Assembly (NCBI RefSeq): GCF_001297015.1
Contig: NZ_LIGE01000015.1
Coordinates: 1-64,000 of the forward strand
Reading direction: 5' to 3'
DNA from: Pseudomonas sp. RIT-PI-r
GTDB lineage: Bacteria; Pseudomonadota; Gammaproteobacteria; Pseudomonadales; Pseudomonadaceae
DNA length: 64,000 nt
Shown: positions 42,276-51,147 of the stretch, in pieces
Layout of the letters: the number at the start of each line of letters is the position of its first letter
How positions within the stretch are numbered: position 1 is the first letter of the stretch
Notes under the pieces: model-generated
What the model was told of the DNA's origin: nothing
Database searches by the model: none
Seen by the model: only the letters and a program-made list of their open reading frames with translations
Translations under genes and position numbers: made by a program

Positions 42276-44108
42276 ATGCTCTATCGCCGTTTCGAACAAC
42301 TGATCGACGTGTTCCGCGATGCCCCCACGGCATCCCCGCCGGATCGCGTACTGCCCTTCTACACCTATTACCTCAAGCAGGTCTGGCCGAGTTTTGCCGC
42401 CCTGCTCACCGTCGGATTGTTCGGCGCCTTGATCGAAGTGGCGTTGTTCAGCTACCTCAGTCGCATCATTGACCTCGCCCAAGGCGCACCGAACCCGAAC
42501 TTTTTTCACGAGCATGGCCTGGAGTTGGCCTGGATGGCCGTGGTCGCGCTGATCTTGCGCCCGGTCTTTGTCGGCCTGCACGACCTGCTGGTGCACCAGA
42601 CCCTGAGTCCGAGCATGACCAGCATGATCCGCTGGCAAAACCACAGCTACGTGCTCAAGCAAAGCCTGAATTTTTTCCAGAACGACTTCGCCGGTCGTAT
42701 CGCCCAACGCATCATGCAGACGGGCAACTCGCTGCGTGACTCTGCGGTACAAGCGGTGGATGCGTTGTGGCATGTGCTGATCTACGCGATCAGCTCGCTG
42801 GTGCTGTTCGCCGAGGCCGACTGGCGCCTGATGATCCCGTTGCTGACGTGGATCGCCGCGTACATTGGCGCGCTCTGTTACTTCGTGCCACGGGTCAAGG
42901 AACGCTCCGTGGTGTCCTCCGATGCTCGCTCCAAACTGATGGGGCGGATCGTCGATGGTTACACCAACATCGCCACCCTGAAGCTGTTCGCCCATACCAA
43001 TTACGAGCAGCAATACGCCCGCGAAGCAATCGAAGAACAGACCGAAAAAGCCCAACTGGCGGGCCGCGTTGTGACCAGCATGGACATCGCCATTACCACC
43101 ATGAACGGCCTGCTGATCGTCGGCACCACGGGCCTGGCCTTGTGGCTGTGGACGCAATCACTGATCACCGTCGGGGCGATTGCCCTGGCAACCGGCCTGG
43201 TGATACGCATCGTCAATATGTCCGGCTGGATCATGTGGGTGGTCACCGGCATTTTCGAAAACATCGGCATGGTCCAGGACGGTTTGCAGACCATCTCGCA
43301 ACCGGTCAGCGTCACCGATCGCGAGCAGGCCAAACCGCTGGATGTAGCCCAGGGCGAAGTGCGTTTCGAGCACGTGGATTTTCACTACGGCAAGAAGAAA
43401 GGCATCATCGGCGATCTCAACCTGAACATCAGACCGGGCGAAAAAATCGGCTTGATCGGGCCGTCGGGGGCCGGTAAGTCGACCTTGGTCAACCTGCTGC
43501 TGCGTTTGTATGACGTCGAGGGCGGGCGGATTCTGATTGATGGCCAGAACATCGCCGAAGTCGGTCAGGAAAGCCTGCGCGCACGCATCGGCATGATCAC
43601 GCAGGACACTTCGCTGTTGCACCGTTCGATCCGCGACAACTTGCTGTACGGCAAACCGGAGGCGACCGACGCAGAGCTGTGGGACGCGGTGCACAAAGCC
43701 CGCGCCGATGAATTCATACCGCTACTGTCGGACGCCGAGGGCCGTACCGGCTTCGACGCTCACGTGGGCGAGCGCGGGGTGAAACTGTCCGGTGGTCAGC
43801 GTCAGCGCATTGCGATTGCGCGGGTGCTGCTCAAAGACGCACCGATCCTGATTATGGACGAAGCGACCTCGGCGCTGGATTCGGAGGTCGAAGCGGCGAT
43901 TCAGGAAAGCCTGGAAACCCTGATGCAAGGCAAAACCGTGATTGCGATTGCGCATCGGCTCTCGACCATTGCCCGGATGGACCGACTGGTGGTGCTGGAG
44001 AACGGCAAGATCGCCGAGAGCGGCACCCACGCTGAATTGCTGGCTCATCGCGGTCTGTATGCACGGCTTTGGGCGCACCAGACTGGAGGGTTTGTCGGTA
44101 TCGACTGA
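42276..44108 (+). CDS. ABC exporter (fused membrane and ATPase domains)
   Basis: 610 residues. Six helices in residues ~30-340 and an ATPase domain with Walker A GPSGAGKST, signature LSGGQRQRIAIARV and Walker B ILIMDEATSALDSE. A half-transporter that should work as a homodimer, of the MsbA/YojI-like export group. No substrate-specific neighbour is present. The ATG at 42276 has no nearby ribosome site except one possibly bridged by a hairpin. A REP follows. Confidence 0.9.
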   Translation: MLYRRFEQLIDVFRDAPTASPPDRVLPFYTYYLKQVWPSFAALLTVGLFGALIEVALFSYLSRIIDLAQGAPNPNFFHEHGLELAWMAVVALILRPVFVGLHDLLVHQTLSPSMTSMIRWQNHSYVLKQSLNFFQNDFAGRIAQRIMQTGNSLRDSAVQAVDALWHVLIYAISSLVLFAEADWRLMIPLLTWIAAYIGALCYFVPRVKERSVVSSDARSKLMGRIVDGYTNIATLKLFAHTNYEQQYAREAIEEQTEKAQLAGRVVTSMDIAITTMNGLLIVGTTGLALWLWTQSLITVGAIALATGLVIRIVNMSGWIMWVVTGIFENIGMVQDGLQTISQPVSVTDREQAKPLDVAQGEVRFEHVDFHYGKKKGIIGDLNLNIRPGEKIGLIGPSGAGKSTLVNLLLRLYDVEGGRILIDGQNIAEVGQESLRARIGMITQDTSLLHRSIRDNLLYGKPEATDAELWDAVHKARADEFIPLLSDAEGRTGFDAHVGERGVKLSGGQRQRIAIARVLLKDAPILIMDEATSALDSEVEAAIQESLETLMQGKTVIAIAHRLSTIARMDRLVVLENGKIAESGTHAELLAHRGLYARLWAHQTGGFVGID

Positions 44109-44117
44109 CCCCTCCAA

Positions 44118-44219
44118 GATCGTTCCCACGCTCTGCGTGGGAATGCAGCCCTTGACGCTCCGCGTCACTGGACGCGGAGCGTCCCTTGAAGCATTCCCAC
44201 GCAGAGCGTGGGAACGATC
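44118..44219. repeat. REP inverted pair (GATCGTTCCCACGC type)
   Basis: GATCGTTCCCACGCTCTGCG and its inverted copy flank a GACGCTCCGCG hairpin, downstream of the ABC gene. Confidence 0.92.
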
Positions 44220-44386
44220 ACCGCCAGAGTCCGCCAACCACGGGCGCTGGCGGTTTTTTTTGGCCGCTGGAAATCCGTAAAAACCCTGCTGTACTCAGCC
44301 AAGGTTCCAGAACGGGGCCTGTCGTAAGTCTGCAAGGATGCACAACTCGATGCAGTCTCGATAGCACGCCTATCAAGGACTCTCTC

Positions 44387-45082
44387 ATGTCTCTGTTCAA
44401 ACGTTCAGTCACTGAGTTGTTGGGTACGTTCTGGTTGGTATTGGGTGGTTGCGGCAGCGCGGTGATTGCCGCGTCCTCGCCGTTGGGAATCGGGGTGCTG
44501 GGGGTTGCCCTGGCGTTTGGTCTGACGGTGTTGACCATGGCATTCGCCATCGGCCACATCAGTGGCTGTCACCTCAACCCGGCCGTGTCGGTCGGACTGT
44601 TCGTCGGCGGTCGCTTTCCGGCCAAAGAGTTACCTGCTTACATCATTGCTCAAGTGCTCGGCGCGATCCTCGCGGCAGCGCTGATCGCTCACATCGCCAG
44701 TGGCAAGGAAGGTTTTGATATTGCCGCCGGCCTCGCGTCCAACGGTTATGGCGAGCACTCGCCGGGCAAATATTCGATGGCGGCGGGGTTTGTCACTGAG
44801 TTGGTGATGACCGCGATGTTCGTGATCATCATCCTCGGCGCCACCGACAAACGTGCACCGCCTGGGCTGGCGCCTATCGCCATCGGATTGGGCTTGACGC
44901 TGATCCACCTGATCTCGATTCCCGTCACCAATACCTCGGTAAACCCGGCGCGCAGCACCGGACCGGCACTGATGGTTGGCAGCTGGGCCATTGCGCAACT
45001 GTGGATGTTCTGGGTAGCACCGTTGATAGGCGCAGTGGCAGGCGGTGGAATTTATCGATGGCTGGCTGACGAAAAAAACTAA
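44387..45082 (+). CDS. aqpZ: Aquaporin Z
   Basis: 231 residues from the ATG at 44387 ([20 protein letters not shown]); an in-frame upstream region runs through the REP and is rejected. Six helices with two NPA boxes ([20 protein letters not shown] and [16 protein letters not shown]). The selectivity filter residues Phe/His/Thr/Arg are consistent with a water-selective channel (AqpZ type). Inner membrane. The 5' gap of ~165 bp holds its promoter. Confidence 0.93.
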   Translation: MSLFKRSVTELLGTFWLVLGGCGSAVIAASSPLGIGVLGVALAFGLTVLTMAFAIGHISGCHLNPAVSVGLFVGGRFPAKELPAYIIAQVLGAILAAALIAHIASGKEGFDIAAGLASNGYGEHSPGKYSMAAGFVTELVMTAMFVIIILGATDKRAPPGLAPIAIGLGLTLIHLISIPVTNTSVNPARSTGPALMVGSWAIAQLWMFWVAPLIGAVAGGGIYRWLADEKN

Positions 45083-45096
45083 ACTTCACGCAACTA

Positions 45097-45135
45097 AAAG
45101 GCCGTATTAGTTAAACTAAAAATACGGCCTTCAAT
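45097..45135 (+). terminator. Hairpin after aqpZ
   Basis: AAGGCCGTATTAGTT pairs with AACTAAAAATACGGCCTT with a small bulge, 15 bp after the stop codon and followed by an AT-rich stretch. Confidence 0.7.
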
Positions 45136-45270
45136 TACATTCACACACTATATAAAATATTCTGAAACAGCGAAAACGCTGACAGACGCCTCTAAGCGTA
45201 TTACCTTTGACCCCGCAAACAAAAGCAACTTTCTTCACCACCAACACACAAATCTCTCAAGGATTGAGGC

Positions 45271-45540
45271 ATGAACACTTTAATCAACAGCATCATCGCT
45301 ATTGCCTTGACTACTGGTCTGATGCAAAACAATGCTGTAGCCGATGATACCGGCACTAACGTTTATCGCTGCCAGCAATACAGCGAGGATTTCAAGGGCT
45401 ACATCTGGAAGCTTAAAGGCTTTTATAGCGACGCGCCTACAGCCGAAGCGTTCATGGAGACCGAGTCCGCCAAGGCTCTGGACCTGAAAAAATGCAAGGT
45501 CTGGGTATTTGAAGATAATAGCAGCCACTGGGAGTGGTAA
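45271..45540 (+). CDS. Small secreted protein, first of a pair
   Basis: 89 residues. Signal peptide MNTLINSIIAIALTTGLMQN then NAVADD. The mature part (TNVYRCQQYSEDFKGYIWKL then KGFYSDAPTAEAFMETESAK) has two cysteines and is rich in aromatic residues. ATG with AAGGATTGAGGC upstream. Codon use and AT content differ a little from the neighbours. No known family. The next small secreted gene starts 4 bp after its stop, so the two form an operon. Confidence 0.7.
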   Translation: MNTLINSIIAIALTTGLMQNNAVADDTGTNVYRCQQYSEDFKGYIWKLKGFYSDAPTAEAFMETESAKALDLKKCKVWVFEDNSSHWEW

Positions 45541-45544
45541 GTAA

Positions 45545-45883
45545 ATGAAATATTACAAAAGTCTAATCGCCGCCGTACTGATCATTGCAACTTATTCAGG
45601 TTTTGCTTCTGCCATGCTGTCGCCAACGGTCAATAGCGACTCACCTCTGGAATTCAACATGGGTGAAGCGCTGTCTGAAGTTCGCCCGGAACTAAATTGT
45701 TCCGCCAACGCTAACACGGGAAAAGTCCAATGTGATCGACCGGAGTTCATATATACCTGTCAGGTCGCCAAAAAACCAAATCTGATGATTTATTATTATT
45801 CTTCGATCGCCACTCTTGAGGATTTTAACAACGTATCCTCGCAGAAAGGGTTAAGCAATTGTGTAGCAGGTGCAAGCTGGTAA
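45545..45883 (+). CDS. Small secreted protein, second of a pair
   Basis: 112 residues. Signal peptide MKYYKSLIAAVLIIATYSGF then ASA. Mature part with four cysteines (LNCSANA, VQCDRPE, YTCQVAK, SNCVAGA) that could form two disulphides, and a Tyr-rich strand MIYYYSSIAT. The ATG follows GGGAGTGGTAAG. Unknown family. It starts just 4 bp after the first gene, so they are likely made together and might interact in the periplasm or outside. Confidence 0.72.
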   Translation: MKYYKSLIAAVLIIATYSGFASAMLSPTVNSDSPLEFNMGEALSEVRPELNCSANANTGKVQCDRPEFIYTCQVAKKPNLMIYYYSSIATLEDFNNVSSQKGLSNCVAGASW

Positions 45884-45905
45884 CCGAGTGTATTTTTAGT
45901 TGAAC

Positions 45906-45940
45906 CAACAAGGCCCGAGCAAACTGTCGGGCCTTGTTGT
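45906..45940. terminator. Bidirectional hairpin
   Basis: AACAAGGCCCGA and its perfect complement with an 8-base loop, between the convergent small secreted pair and the FemAB-like gene. T-runs are weak on both sides. Confidence 0.6.
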
Positions 45941-45977
45941 CAGCGGCTTTTTGCAGTACCGCGTGCGATGCCAAAGC

Positions 45978-47102
45978 TCAAATCTGTTTGTAAGGCAGCG
46001 CTGCAACAGCCTCCTGCGCATACGCAAGCACACCCGCACGCTCCTGGTGCAGGAAGTCTTTGACCGCAGCTTTCAATCCCGGATGACGCAGGTAGTGCCA
46101 CGAATGCGTGATCACCGGCTCAAACCCCCGAATCAGTTTGTGCTCGCCCTGAGCTCCCGCATCGAAACGCTGAAAACCATGGGCAATCGCGTAGTCCATG
46201 CCCTGATAGAAACAGGTTTCAAAGTGCAGGCTATCGAACTCGGCCAGGCAGCCCCAATAGCGGCCGTAGAAACTGTCGCCGCCGACCAGACTGAACGCCA
46301 TCGCCACCGGCCGTGAGCCATGTCTGGCCAGCACCACGCGGATCGACTCCGGCATGCGTTCGGCGAGCAAGCTGAAAAATTCCCGGGTCAGATAGGGCGC
46401 TTGCCGGCGCACTGCATAGGTGTTGGCGTAGCAAGCATAGACAAAATCCCATCGAGCCTCATCCAGTTCGTGCCCCTCCAGCCATTCAAACTCGAAGCCC
46501 TGTCCTGCCACTTGCTCGCGTTCCTTGCGCATCTGTTTGCGCTTGCGCGAACTGAGTACGTCGAGGAAATCCTGAAAGTCGCGATAGCCGCGATTTTGCC
46601 AATGGTACTGACAGCCGATGCGTTGCAACCAGCCCGGTTGCTCGGCCATCGCGGCGTCGGTGAAAAGGTCGGTGAAATTGATGTGCGCGCTGGATAGCCC
46701 TTCGATTTCCAGATACCCCGGCAGGCTCTTGAGCAGTTCGAAACCATCCTCGACGCTAGCCGCCAACAACCGTGGACCGCTGACCGGGCTGAAGGGTACG
46801 GCAGTCAGAAGTTTAGGGTAGTAATCAATACCGGCGCGGGCGCAGGCATCGGCCCAGCCGTGATCGAACACGTACTCGCCATAGGAGTGCCACTTGCGAT
46901 AGCTGGGTAAGGCGGCGATCAGTCGATCCGCTTCGATGTGCAGCAAATGCTCCGCTTGCCAACCGGTGTGTGGGCCGATGCTGCCGCTGTCTTCCAGCGC
47001 ACTGAGAAACGCATGACGCAAGAACGGCTGGTTCTCCGGTACCAGTGCATCCCAACTGGCCGGGGCGATTTCTGACAGATTTTGCAGGCGTTGCAACGGC
47101 AT
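45978..47102 (-). CDS. FemAB-like/GNAT-superfamily N-acyltransferase (DUF482 type)
   Basis: 374 residues from the ATG at 47102 (GGAG nine bases upstream; another ATG five codons earlier). SWDALVPENQPFLRHAFLSA then LEDSGSIGPHTGWQAEHLL is the standard start of the DUF482/PF04339 FemAB-like family, and FYGRYWGCLAEFDSLHFETC followed by DAGAQGEHKLIRGFEPV its C-terminal core. These proteins are thought to transfer acyl or aminoacyl groups, perhaps in envelope or peptidoglycan metabolism. Function is not firmly known. Confidence 0.88.
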   Translation of the reverse strand: MPLQRLQNLSEIAPASWDALVPENQPFLRHAFLSALEDSGSIGPHTGWQAEHLLHIEADRLIAALPSYRKWHSYGEYVFDHGWADACARAGIDYYPKLLTAVPFSPVSGPRLLAASVEDGFELLKSLPGYLEIEGLSSAHINFTDLFTDAAMAEQPGWLQRIGCQYHWQNRGYRDFQDFLDVLSSRKRKQMRKEREQVAGQGFEFEWLEGHELDEARWDFVYACYANTYAVRRQAPYLTREFFSLLAERMPESIRVVLARHGSRPVAMAFSLVGGDSFYGRYWGCLAEFDSLHFETCFYQGMDYAIAHGFQRFDAGAQGEHKLIRGFEPVITHSWHYLRHPGLKAAVKDFLHQERAGVLAYAQEAVAALPYKQI

Positions 47103-47218
47103 CGACGGGCTCTCCATAACAGGACTTCAGCGCTGGACGAGTATCGCCGATTGCGCCGCAATACACACCCGCATTGGGGCGACAGCGCTCTAGATCAGTA
47201 GTTCACGAGCATTTTGTA

Positions 47219-47274
47219 TCGTCATCATCCTGCCATCACTGTGCCACTGCTCTGTCATAAACCATCGCGATACT
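47219..47274 (+). promoter_or_regulatory. Candidate Pho-box array with -10 upstream of the porin gene
   Basis: Four CTGTCAT-like heptamers occur every 11 bp: TCGTCAT (47219), CTGCCAT (47230), GTGCCAC (47241) and CTGTCAT (47252), matching the consensus 5, 6, 4 and 7 of 7. A GATACT -10-like box starts at 47269, 10 bp after the last heptamer, as in PhoB-dependent promoters. The orientation points to the porin at 47386. Confidence 0.6.
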
Positions 47275-47385
47275 GGCGCCTGTTTTTAGAGCGCCGGGTT
47301 CCACCCGGACACTGTTTTCCGACGTTCACCGCGTCGGTTGTGCCCAGGATGGTTCAGCCATCCTCTCTCATCTTCGGAGATTGCT

Positions 47386-48708
47386 ATGCGTCTTGCTTCC
47401 ACGAAAACTGCGGCGGCCCTTTGCGGTGGCTTGTTGCTGGCCATGAGCGTTCCGGCCAGTGCTGCAGTCGACGCCAAACTGCTCGACATGCTCAAGGCTA
47501 ACGGTTCGATTTCCCAGGCGCAGTACGTAGAACTGCAAACTGAACTGGCCAAGGATCAGAAGGCTCAGCAAATCGCGCAGCAGGCGCAGCAAGAGACCAA
47601 CGAACAAGTCGCCGCCGTTGCGAAGAAAACCAACGAACAAAGCGTTTTCGACCAGAAACTGGCCTGGGCCGCGAAGACCCAGTTCAAGGGCGACGTACGT
47701 ATTCGTCAGGAAACCATCAAGATCGACGGCGAGCCGAACAACGGCGGCCGCGACAAGGATCGTCAGCGTATCCGTGCCCGTCTGGGTGCCTACACCGAGA
47801 TCAACCCGCAGGTCGACACCGGCATTCGTATCGCCACCGGCGGCGGCGACGATGCCCGTTCGACCAACCAGGATCAGGACAACTACTTCGACAAGAAGCA
47901 GATCTGGCTCGACCTGGGCTATATCGACTACCACCCCGATCAGATCAAGAACCTGCACATTATCGGCGGCAAGATGCTGCAACCGTGGGTCAGCATGGGC
48001 GACGTGATCTGGGATAGCGACATCAACCCGGAAGGTCTGGCTGTCACCTACAAATATCCACTGGGCAGCAGCGCCGAACTGTTCGGCAGCCTGGGTAACT
48101 ACAACCTCAAGGACAACGTCGACGGCGATGGCGTGCAATTCCGTCACGACCTGCGTCTGACCGCTGGCCAGTTGGGTAGCCGCTTCAACATCACCGACAA
48201 CCTCAAAGTGACTTTGGGCGGCAGCGTCTACGCCTACCAGAACGACGAAGACAGCCGCTGCACCGGGACTTCCACACCGTGCGCCCTGGCGGTCAACGGC
48301 AACTCGGCTGACAACGAATTCCGTCTGTATGAAGGCTTCAGCCAGGTCGACATCGGCGGTCTGCCAATGCCACTGTCGTTCTACGGTCAGTACGTGAAGA
48401 ACAACGATGCCGTGACTGATCAGGACACTGCATGGCTGGTCGGCGCCAAGTCGAAAGTCTTCGGTCTGAACCTCGATTACAACTACCGTGACGTGCAGCG
48501 CAACGCCGTGGTCGGCGCCTTCACCGACTCCGACTTCGCCAACGGTACCACCGGTTCCCGGGGCCACAAGTTCAAGGTCGGTTACGACATCGACAAGAAC
48601 TTCGCCATTGGCGCCACGTACTTCCTGACCAAGGCCGACTTTGCCAGCCGTACCCAGCGTGATGCTGACGCCAACACCCTGCAGCTGGATGCGGAAGCCA
48701 AGTTCTAA
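47386..48708 (+). CDS. Putative outer membrane porin (Porin_5 type)
   Basis: 440 residues from the ATG at 47386 (GGAGA upstream). Signal peptide MRLASTKTAAALCGGLLLAM then SVPASA. N-terminal coiled coil (KAQQIAQQAQQETNEQVAAV) for trimer contact, then a 16-strand-like beta barrel with KTQFKGDVRIRQETIKIDGE and the terminal aromatic LDAEAKF. This fits the Porin_5 putative porin family. Solute unknown. The upstream Pho-box-like array suggests induction by phosphate starvation. A hairpin terminator follows. Confidence 0.87.
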   Translation: MRLASTKTAAALCGGLLLAMSVPASAAVDAKLLDMLKANGSISQAQYVELQTELAKDQKAQQIAQQAQQETNEQVAAVAKKTNEQSVFDQKLAWAAKTQFKGDVRIRQETIKIDGEPNNGGRDKDRQRIRARLGAYTEINPQVDTGIRIATGGGDDARSTNQDQDNYFDKKQIWLDLGYIDYHPDQIKNLHIIGGKMLQPWVSMGDVIWDSDINPEGLAVTYKYPLGSSAELFGSLGNYNLKDNVDGDGVQFRHDLRLTAGQLGSRFNITDNLKVTLGGSVYAYQNDEDSRCTGTSTPCALAVNGNSADNEFRLYEGFSQVDIGGLPMPLSFYGQYVKNNDAVTDQDTAWLVGAKSKVFGLNLDYNYRDVQRNAVVGAFTDSDFANGTTGSRGHKFKVGYDIDKNFAIGATYFLTKADFASRTQRDADANTLQLDAEAKF

Positions 48709-48724
48709 AAACGCTTCACCCTAT

Positions 48725-48788
48725 AGCCCGGTGCGGGCGGAACGATCCCCATCATCCGTTCGTTTCATCCGCACCGAGCTATTCCCTT
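48725..48788 (+). terminator. Terminator of the porin gene
   Basis: AGCCCGGTGCGG (48725) pairs with CCGCACCGAGCT (48769) with one mismatch, and a GGAACGAT/ATCCGTTC inner stem, followed by TTCCCTTT. Confidence 0.7.
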
Positions 48789-48790
48789 TA

Positions 48791-48875
48791 CAGGAGCTGC
48801 CGGAGGCTGCGATCTTTTGATCTTAAAAAACAAGATCAAAAGATCGCAGCCTCGTTTCACTCGTCAGCTCCTACG
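48791..48875. repeat. REP inverted pair overlapping the anti-sigma gene stop codon
   Basis: AGGAGCTGCCGGAGGCTGCG and a variant inverted copy (the right arm has a TTTCACTCG insertion). The stop codon of the minus-strand anti-sigma gene (48871-48873) lies within the right arm. Confidence 0.87.
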
Positions 48876-49110
48876 AAAAGCGGTCTTTGCGACGTTGCTC
48901 GGCCAGGCGCTCTGCCAAGGTATCCACACCCTCTTGCGGCTTCTCCGGCATCGCCTTCAACGTGGCCTGCATCAATTTCATCTGCCGAATGAAGCGCCGG
49001 CAATTAGGGCAGAACATCAGGTGATGGCGCACCATCAGTTTTTCGCGAAAGCTCAACTGGCCATCGAGATAATCGCTGGAGCGCGCCACTTGTTCCTTAC
49101 AGGTCAGCAT
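48871..49110 (-). CDS. Small zinc-finger anti-sigma factor (zf-HC2)
   Basis: 79 residues; its ATG overlaps the sigma-factor stop codon (ATGCTGA), showing translational coupling. MLTCKEQVARSSDYLDGQLS then HHLMFCPNC forms the HxxxCxxC zinc motif of zf-HC2/ZAS anti-sigma factors. No membrane helix, so it is cytosolic and may sense redox or zinc like RsrA/ChrR-type proteins. It should bind the sigma factor encoded just upstream. The C-terminus ends inside a REP. Confidence 0.87.
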   Translation of the reverse strand: MLTCKEQVARSSDYLDGQLSFREKLMVRHHLMFCPNCRRFIRQMKLMQATLKAMPEKPQEGVDTLAERLAEQRRKDRFS

Positions 49111-49718
49111 TCGCCGGTCTCCTCAAAATGCTCCACCGTGGCGAAGACTTTCAGCCGCGCACGATGCAGCAGCACACGGACATTGGAGAGAGAGATCTCC
49201 AGTAGATTACAGATCTCCTCCAGCTCCAGGCCCTGACGCTCACGCAACAGCAACACACTGCTTTGCAGCTCCGACAGACTGAGCAAGGTGTGCTCCAGAC
49301 AGTCACGCAATTCACCTTCGGTGAGCAAGGCTTCCGGGGTGTCCTGATGCCAGGCGAACGGGGCGATCAGCCAATGGCCGTCACCGGGAGAAAAGCGGTC
49401 GTCATCGATGCTGCCGTGGGGCGACGGCAGGTCATCCATCAACACTTCACGACGATTTTGCTTGTAGCGGCTTTTCGCCGAGTTGGCGGTGATGGTCAGC
49501 AGCCAGGTCTTGAGACTGGAGCGGCCTTCGAAGCTGCCAATATGGCGCACCACGGAGAGCCAGGCGTCCTGCACCACTTCCTCGACATGACGCTGACCGA
49601 CGATGGCATAGGCCACGGCGCGCATGGCGCTCTGGTAGGTGCTGACCAATTCCTTGAAAGCCTTTTGCTCACCGGCCAGCAGGCGTTCGAGCAGTTGAGT
49701 GTCGTCCATTGCGGCCAT
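49104..49718 (-). CDS. ECF-type RNA polymerase sigma factor
   Basis: 204 residues from the ATG at 49718 (GAGAGG six bases upstream); an ATG three codons later is the alternative. Region 2 (VSTYQSAMRAVAYAIVGQRH; DAWLSVVRHIGSFEGRSSLK) and region 4 (LSELQSSVLLLRERQGLELE then EICNLLEISLSNVRVLLHRA) are both complete. Together with the coupled zinc-finger anti-sigma it forms a switch. The neighbouring order with a FabH-like gene resembles PA3285-PA3286 of P. aeruginosa. The signal and target genes are unknown. Confidence 0.9.
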   Translation of the reverse strand: MAAMDDTQLLERLLAGEQKAFKELVSTYQSAMRAVAYAIVGQRHVEEVVQDAWLSVVRHIGSFEGRSSLKTWLLTITANSAKSRYKQNRREVLMDDLPSPHGSIDDDRFSPGDGHWLIAPFAWHQDTPEALLTEGELRDCLEHTLLSLSELQSSVLLLRERQGLELEEICNLLEISLSNVRVLLHRARLKVFATVEHFEETGEC

Positions 49719-49736
49719 GCATTACCTCTCTGAAAG

Positions 49737-49806
49737 CAAAAGATCGCAGCCTGCGGCAGCTCCTGCAAGGGTCAGTGCAGGAGTTGCCGCAGGCTGCGAT
49801 CTTTCA
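49737..49806. repeat. REP inverted pair (GCTGCGATCTTTTG type)
   Basis: GCAAAAGATCGCAGCCTGCGG and its inverted copy lie between the sigma-factor start and the KAS III stop codon. Confidence 0.92.
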
Positions 49807-49814
49807 AGGCGCAA

Positions 49815-50936
49815 TCAACGTTTGCGCAGGATCACGCTGCCAATGGAATAACCGGCGCCGAACGAACTCAGCACTGCCAGCGAACCGGCAGCCAGGTCGT
49901 CCTGATATTTGTGAAACGCAATCACCGAACCGGCGGAGCTGGTGTTGGCGTAGGTGTCGAGAATCACCGGGGCTTCTTCTTCGGTGGCTTCGCGGCCCAG
50001 CAGTTTGCGCACGATCAGGTGATTCATGCTCAGGTTGGCCTGGTGCAGCCAGAAGCGCTTCACATCGCCAACATTCAGCTGGTTCTCTTGCAGATGCTCG
50101 CCGATCAGTTCGGCAACCATCGGGCAGACATCCTTGAACACTTTGCGGCCTTCTTGCACGAACAGCTTGTCGCGGGCACCGACGCCCTCTTCAGCTGCGC
50201 GGTTGAGGAAACCGAAGTTGTTACGGATGTTGTTGGAGAACTTGGTCAGCAGCTTGGTGCTGACCACGTCGAACTGGTGCTTGGACGTCGCTGTGTCAGC
50301 ACGTTCGATGATCACCGCAGTCGCGGCGTCGCCGAAGATGAAGTGGCTGTCCCGATCACGGAAGTTCAGGTGCCCGGTGCAGACTTCCGGGTTGACCATC
50401 AGGATTGCCCGCGCCTGACCCAGTTGCACACTGTTGGCCGCAGCCTGAATGCCGAAGGTCGCCGAGGAGCAGGCGACGTTCATGTCGAAGCCGAAGCCTT
50501 GAATGCCCAGGGCTTCCTGGACTTCGATAGCGATGGCCGGGTAGGCGCGTTGCAGATTGGAACAGGCAACGATCACGCCGTCGATGTCGGCTGCTGTTTT
50601 GCCGGCACGTTGCAGGGCCTGTTCGGCAGCGCCGATGGCCATCTGGCAAAGCACCGACCATTCGTCGTTGGAACGCTCCGGCAGGCGTGGGGCCATGCGT
50701 TGCGGGTCGAGGATGCCGTCCTTGTCCATGACAAAACGGCTCTTGATGCCGGAGGCTTTTTCGATGAAGGCGGCGCTGGATTCGGTCAGGGCCTGTACTT
50801 CGCCGCTGGCGATGGCCTGGGCGTTGTCAGCGTTGAACTGGGCGACGTAGGTATTGAAAGACTGCACCAGCTCTTCGTTGGAGATGCTGTTGGCCGGGGT
50901 GTACAGGCCGGTGCCGCTGATGACGACGTTATGCAT
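49815..50936 (-). CDS. Beta-ketoacyl-ACP synthase III (FabH-like, PA3286-like)
   Basis: 373 residues from the ATG at 50936 (GAGAAAC upstream). Thiolase fold with all three KAS III catalytic residues: Cys156 (NVACSSATFG), His298 (WLHQANLS) and Asn331 (YANTSSAGS). It is longer than E. coli FabH (~317), with an inserted N-terminal segment, as in PA3286. That P. aeruginosa enzyme condenses octanoyl-CoA from beta-oxidation with malonyl-ACP, feeding fatty acid synthesis. The gene order with a sigma factor supports this match. Substrate chain length is inferred, not seen. Confidence 0.85.
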   Translation of the reverse strand: MHNVVISGTGLYTPANSISNEELVQSFNTYVAQFNADNAQAIASGEVQALTESSAAFIEKASGIKSRFVMDKDGILDPQRMAPRLPERSNDEWSVLCQMAIGAAEQALQRAGKTAADIDGVIVACSNLQRAYPAIAIEVQEALGIQGFGFDMNVACSSATFGIQAAANSVQLGQARAILMVNPEVCTGHLNFRDRDSHFIFGDAATAVIIERADTATSKHQFDVVSTKLLTKFSNNIRNNFGFLNRAAEEGVGARDKLFVQEGRKVFKDVCPMVAELIGEHLQENQLNVGDVKRFWLHQANLSMNHLIVRKLLGREATEEEAPVILDTYANTSSAGSVIAFHKYQDDLAAGSLAVLSSFGAGYSIGSVILRKR

Positions 50937-51147
50937 GGTCGTTTCTCTAATCTGTTCAGGCAGAAAGTGCTGGAACCGTCGTACCAACACACAAAGGGTC
51001 TATTCCCATCCGGGGGACGCAAACCTGGCATCGCTTTATTCCGTCTCGCACCACGGCCGAAGGCTCTGGGTCGCGAAACCGGCGTTTATGGTCGCGAAGT
51101 TTGCCATAAACGCAGGCTTTTGGCGCCTTTCTCAAGATCAACACGGA

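Noticed and set aside
41187..43157. A 656-codon minus-strand frame
   Set aside because: It lies across three well-supported plus-strand genes (hydrolase, cyclophilin, ABC exporter) and shows no domain.
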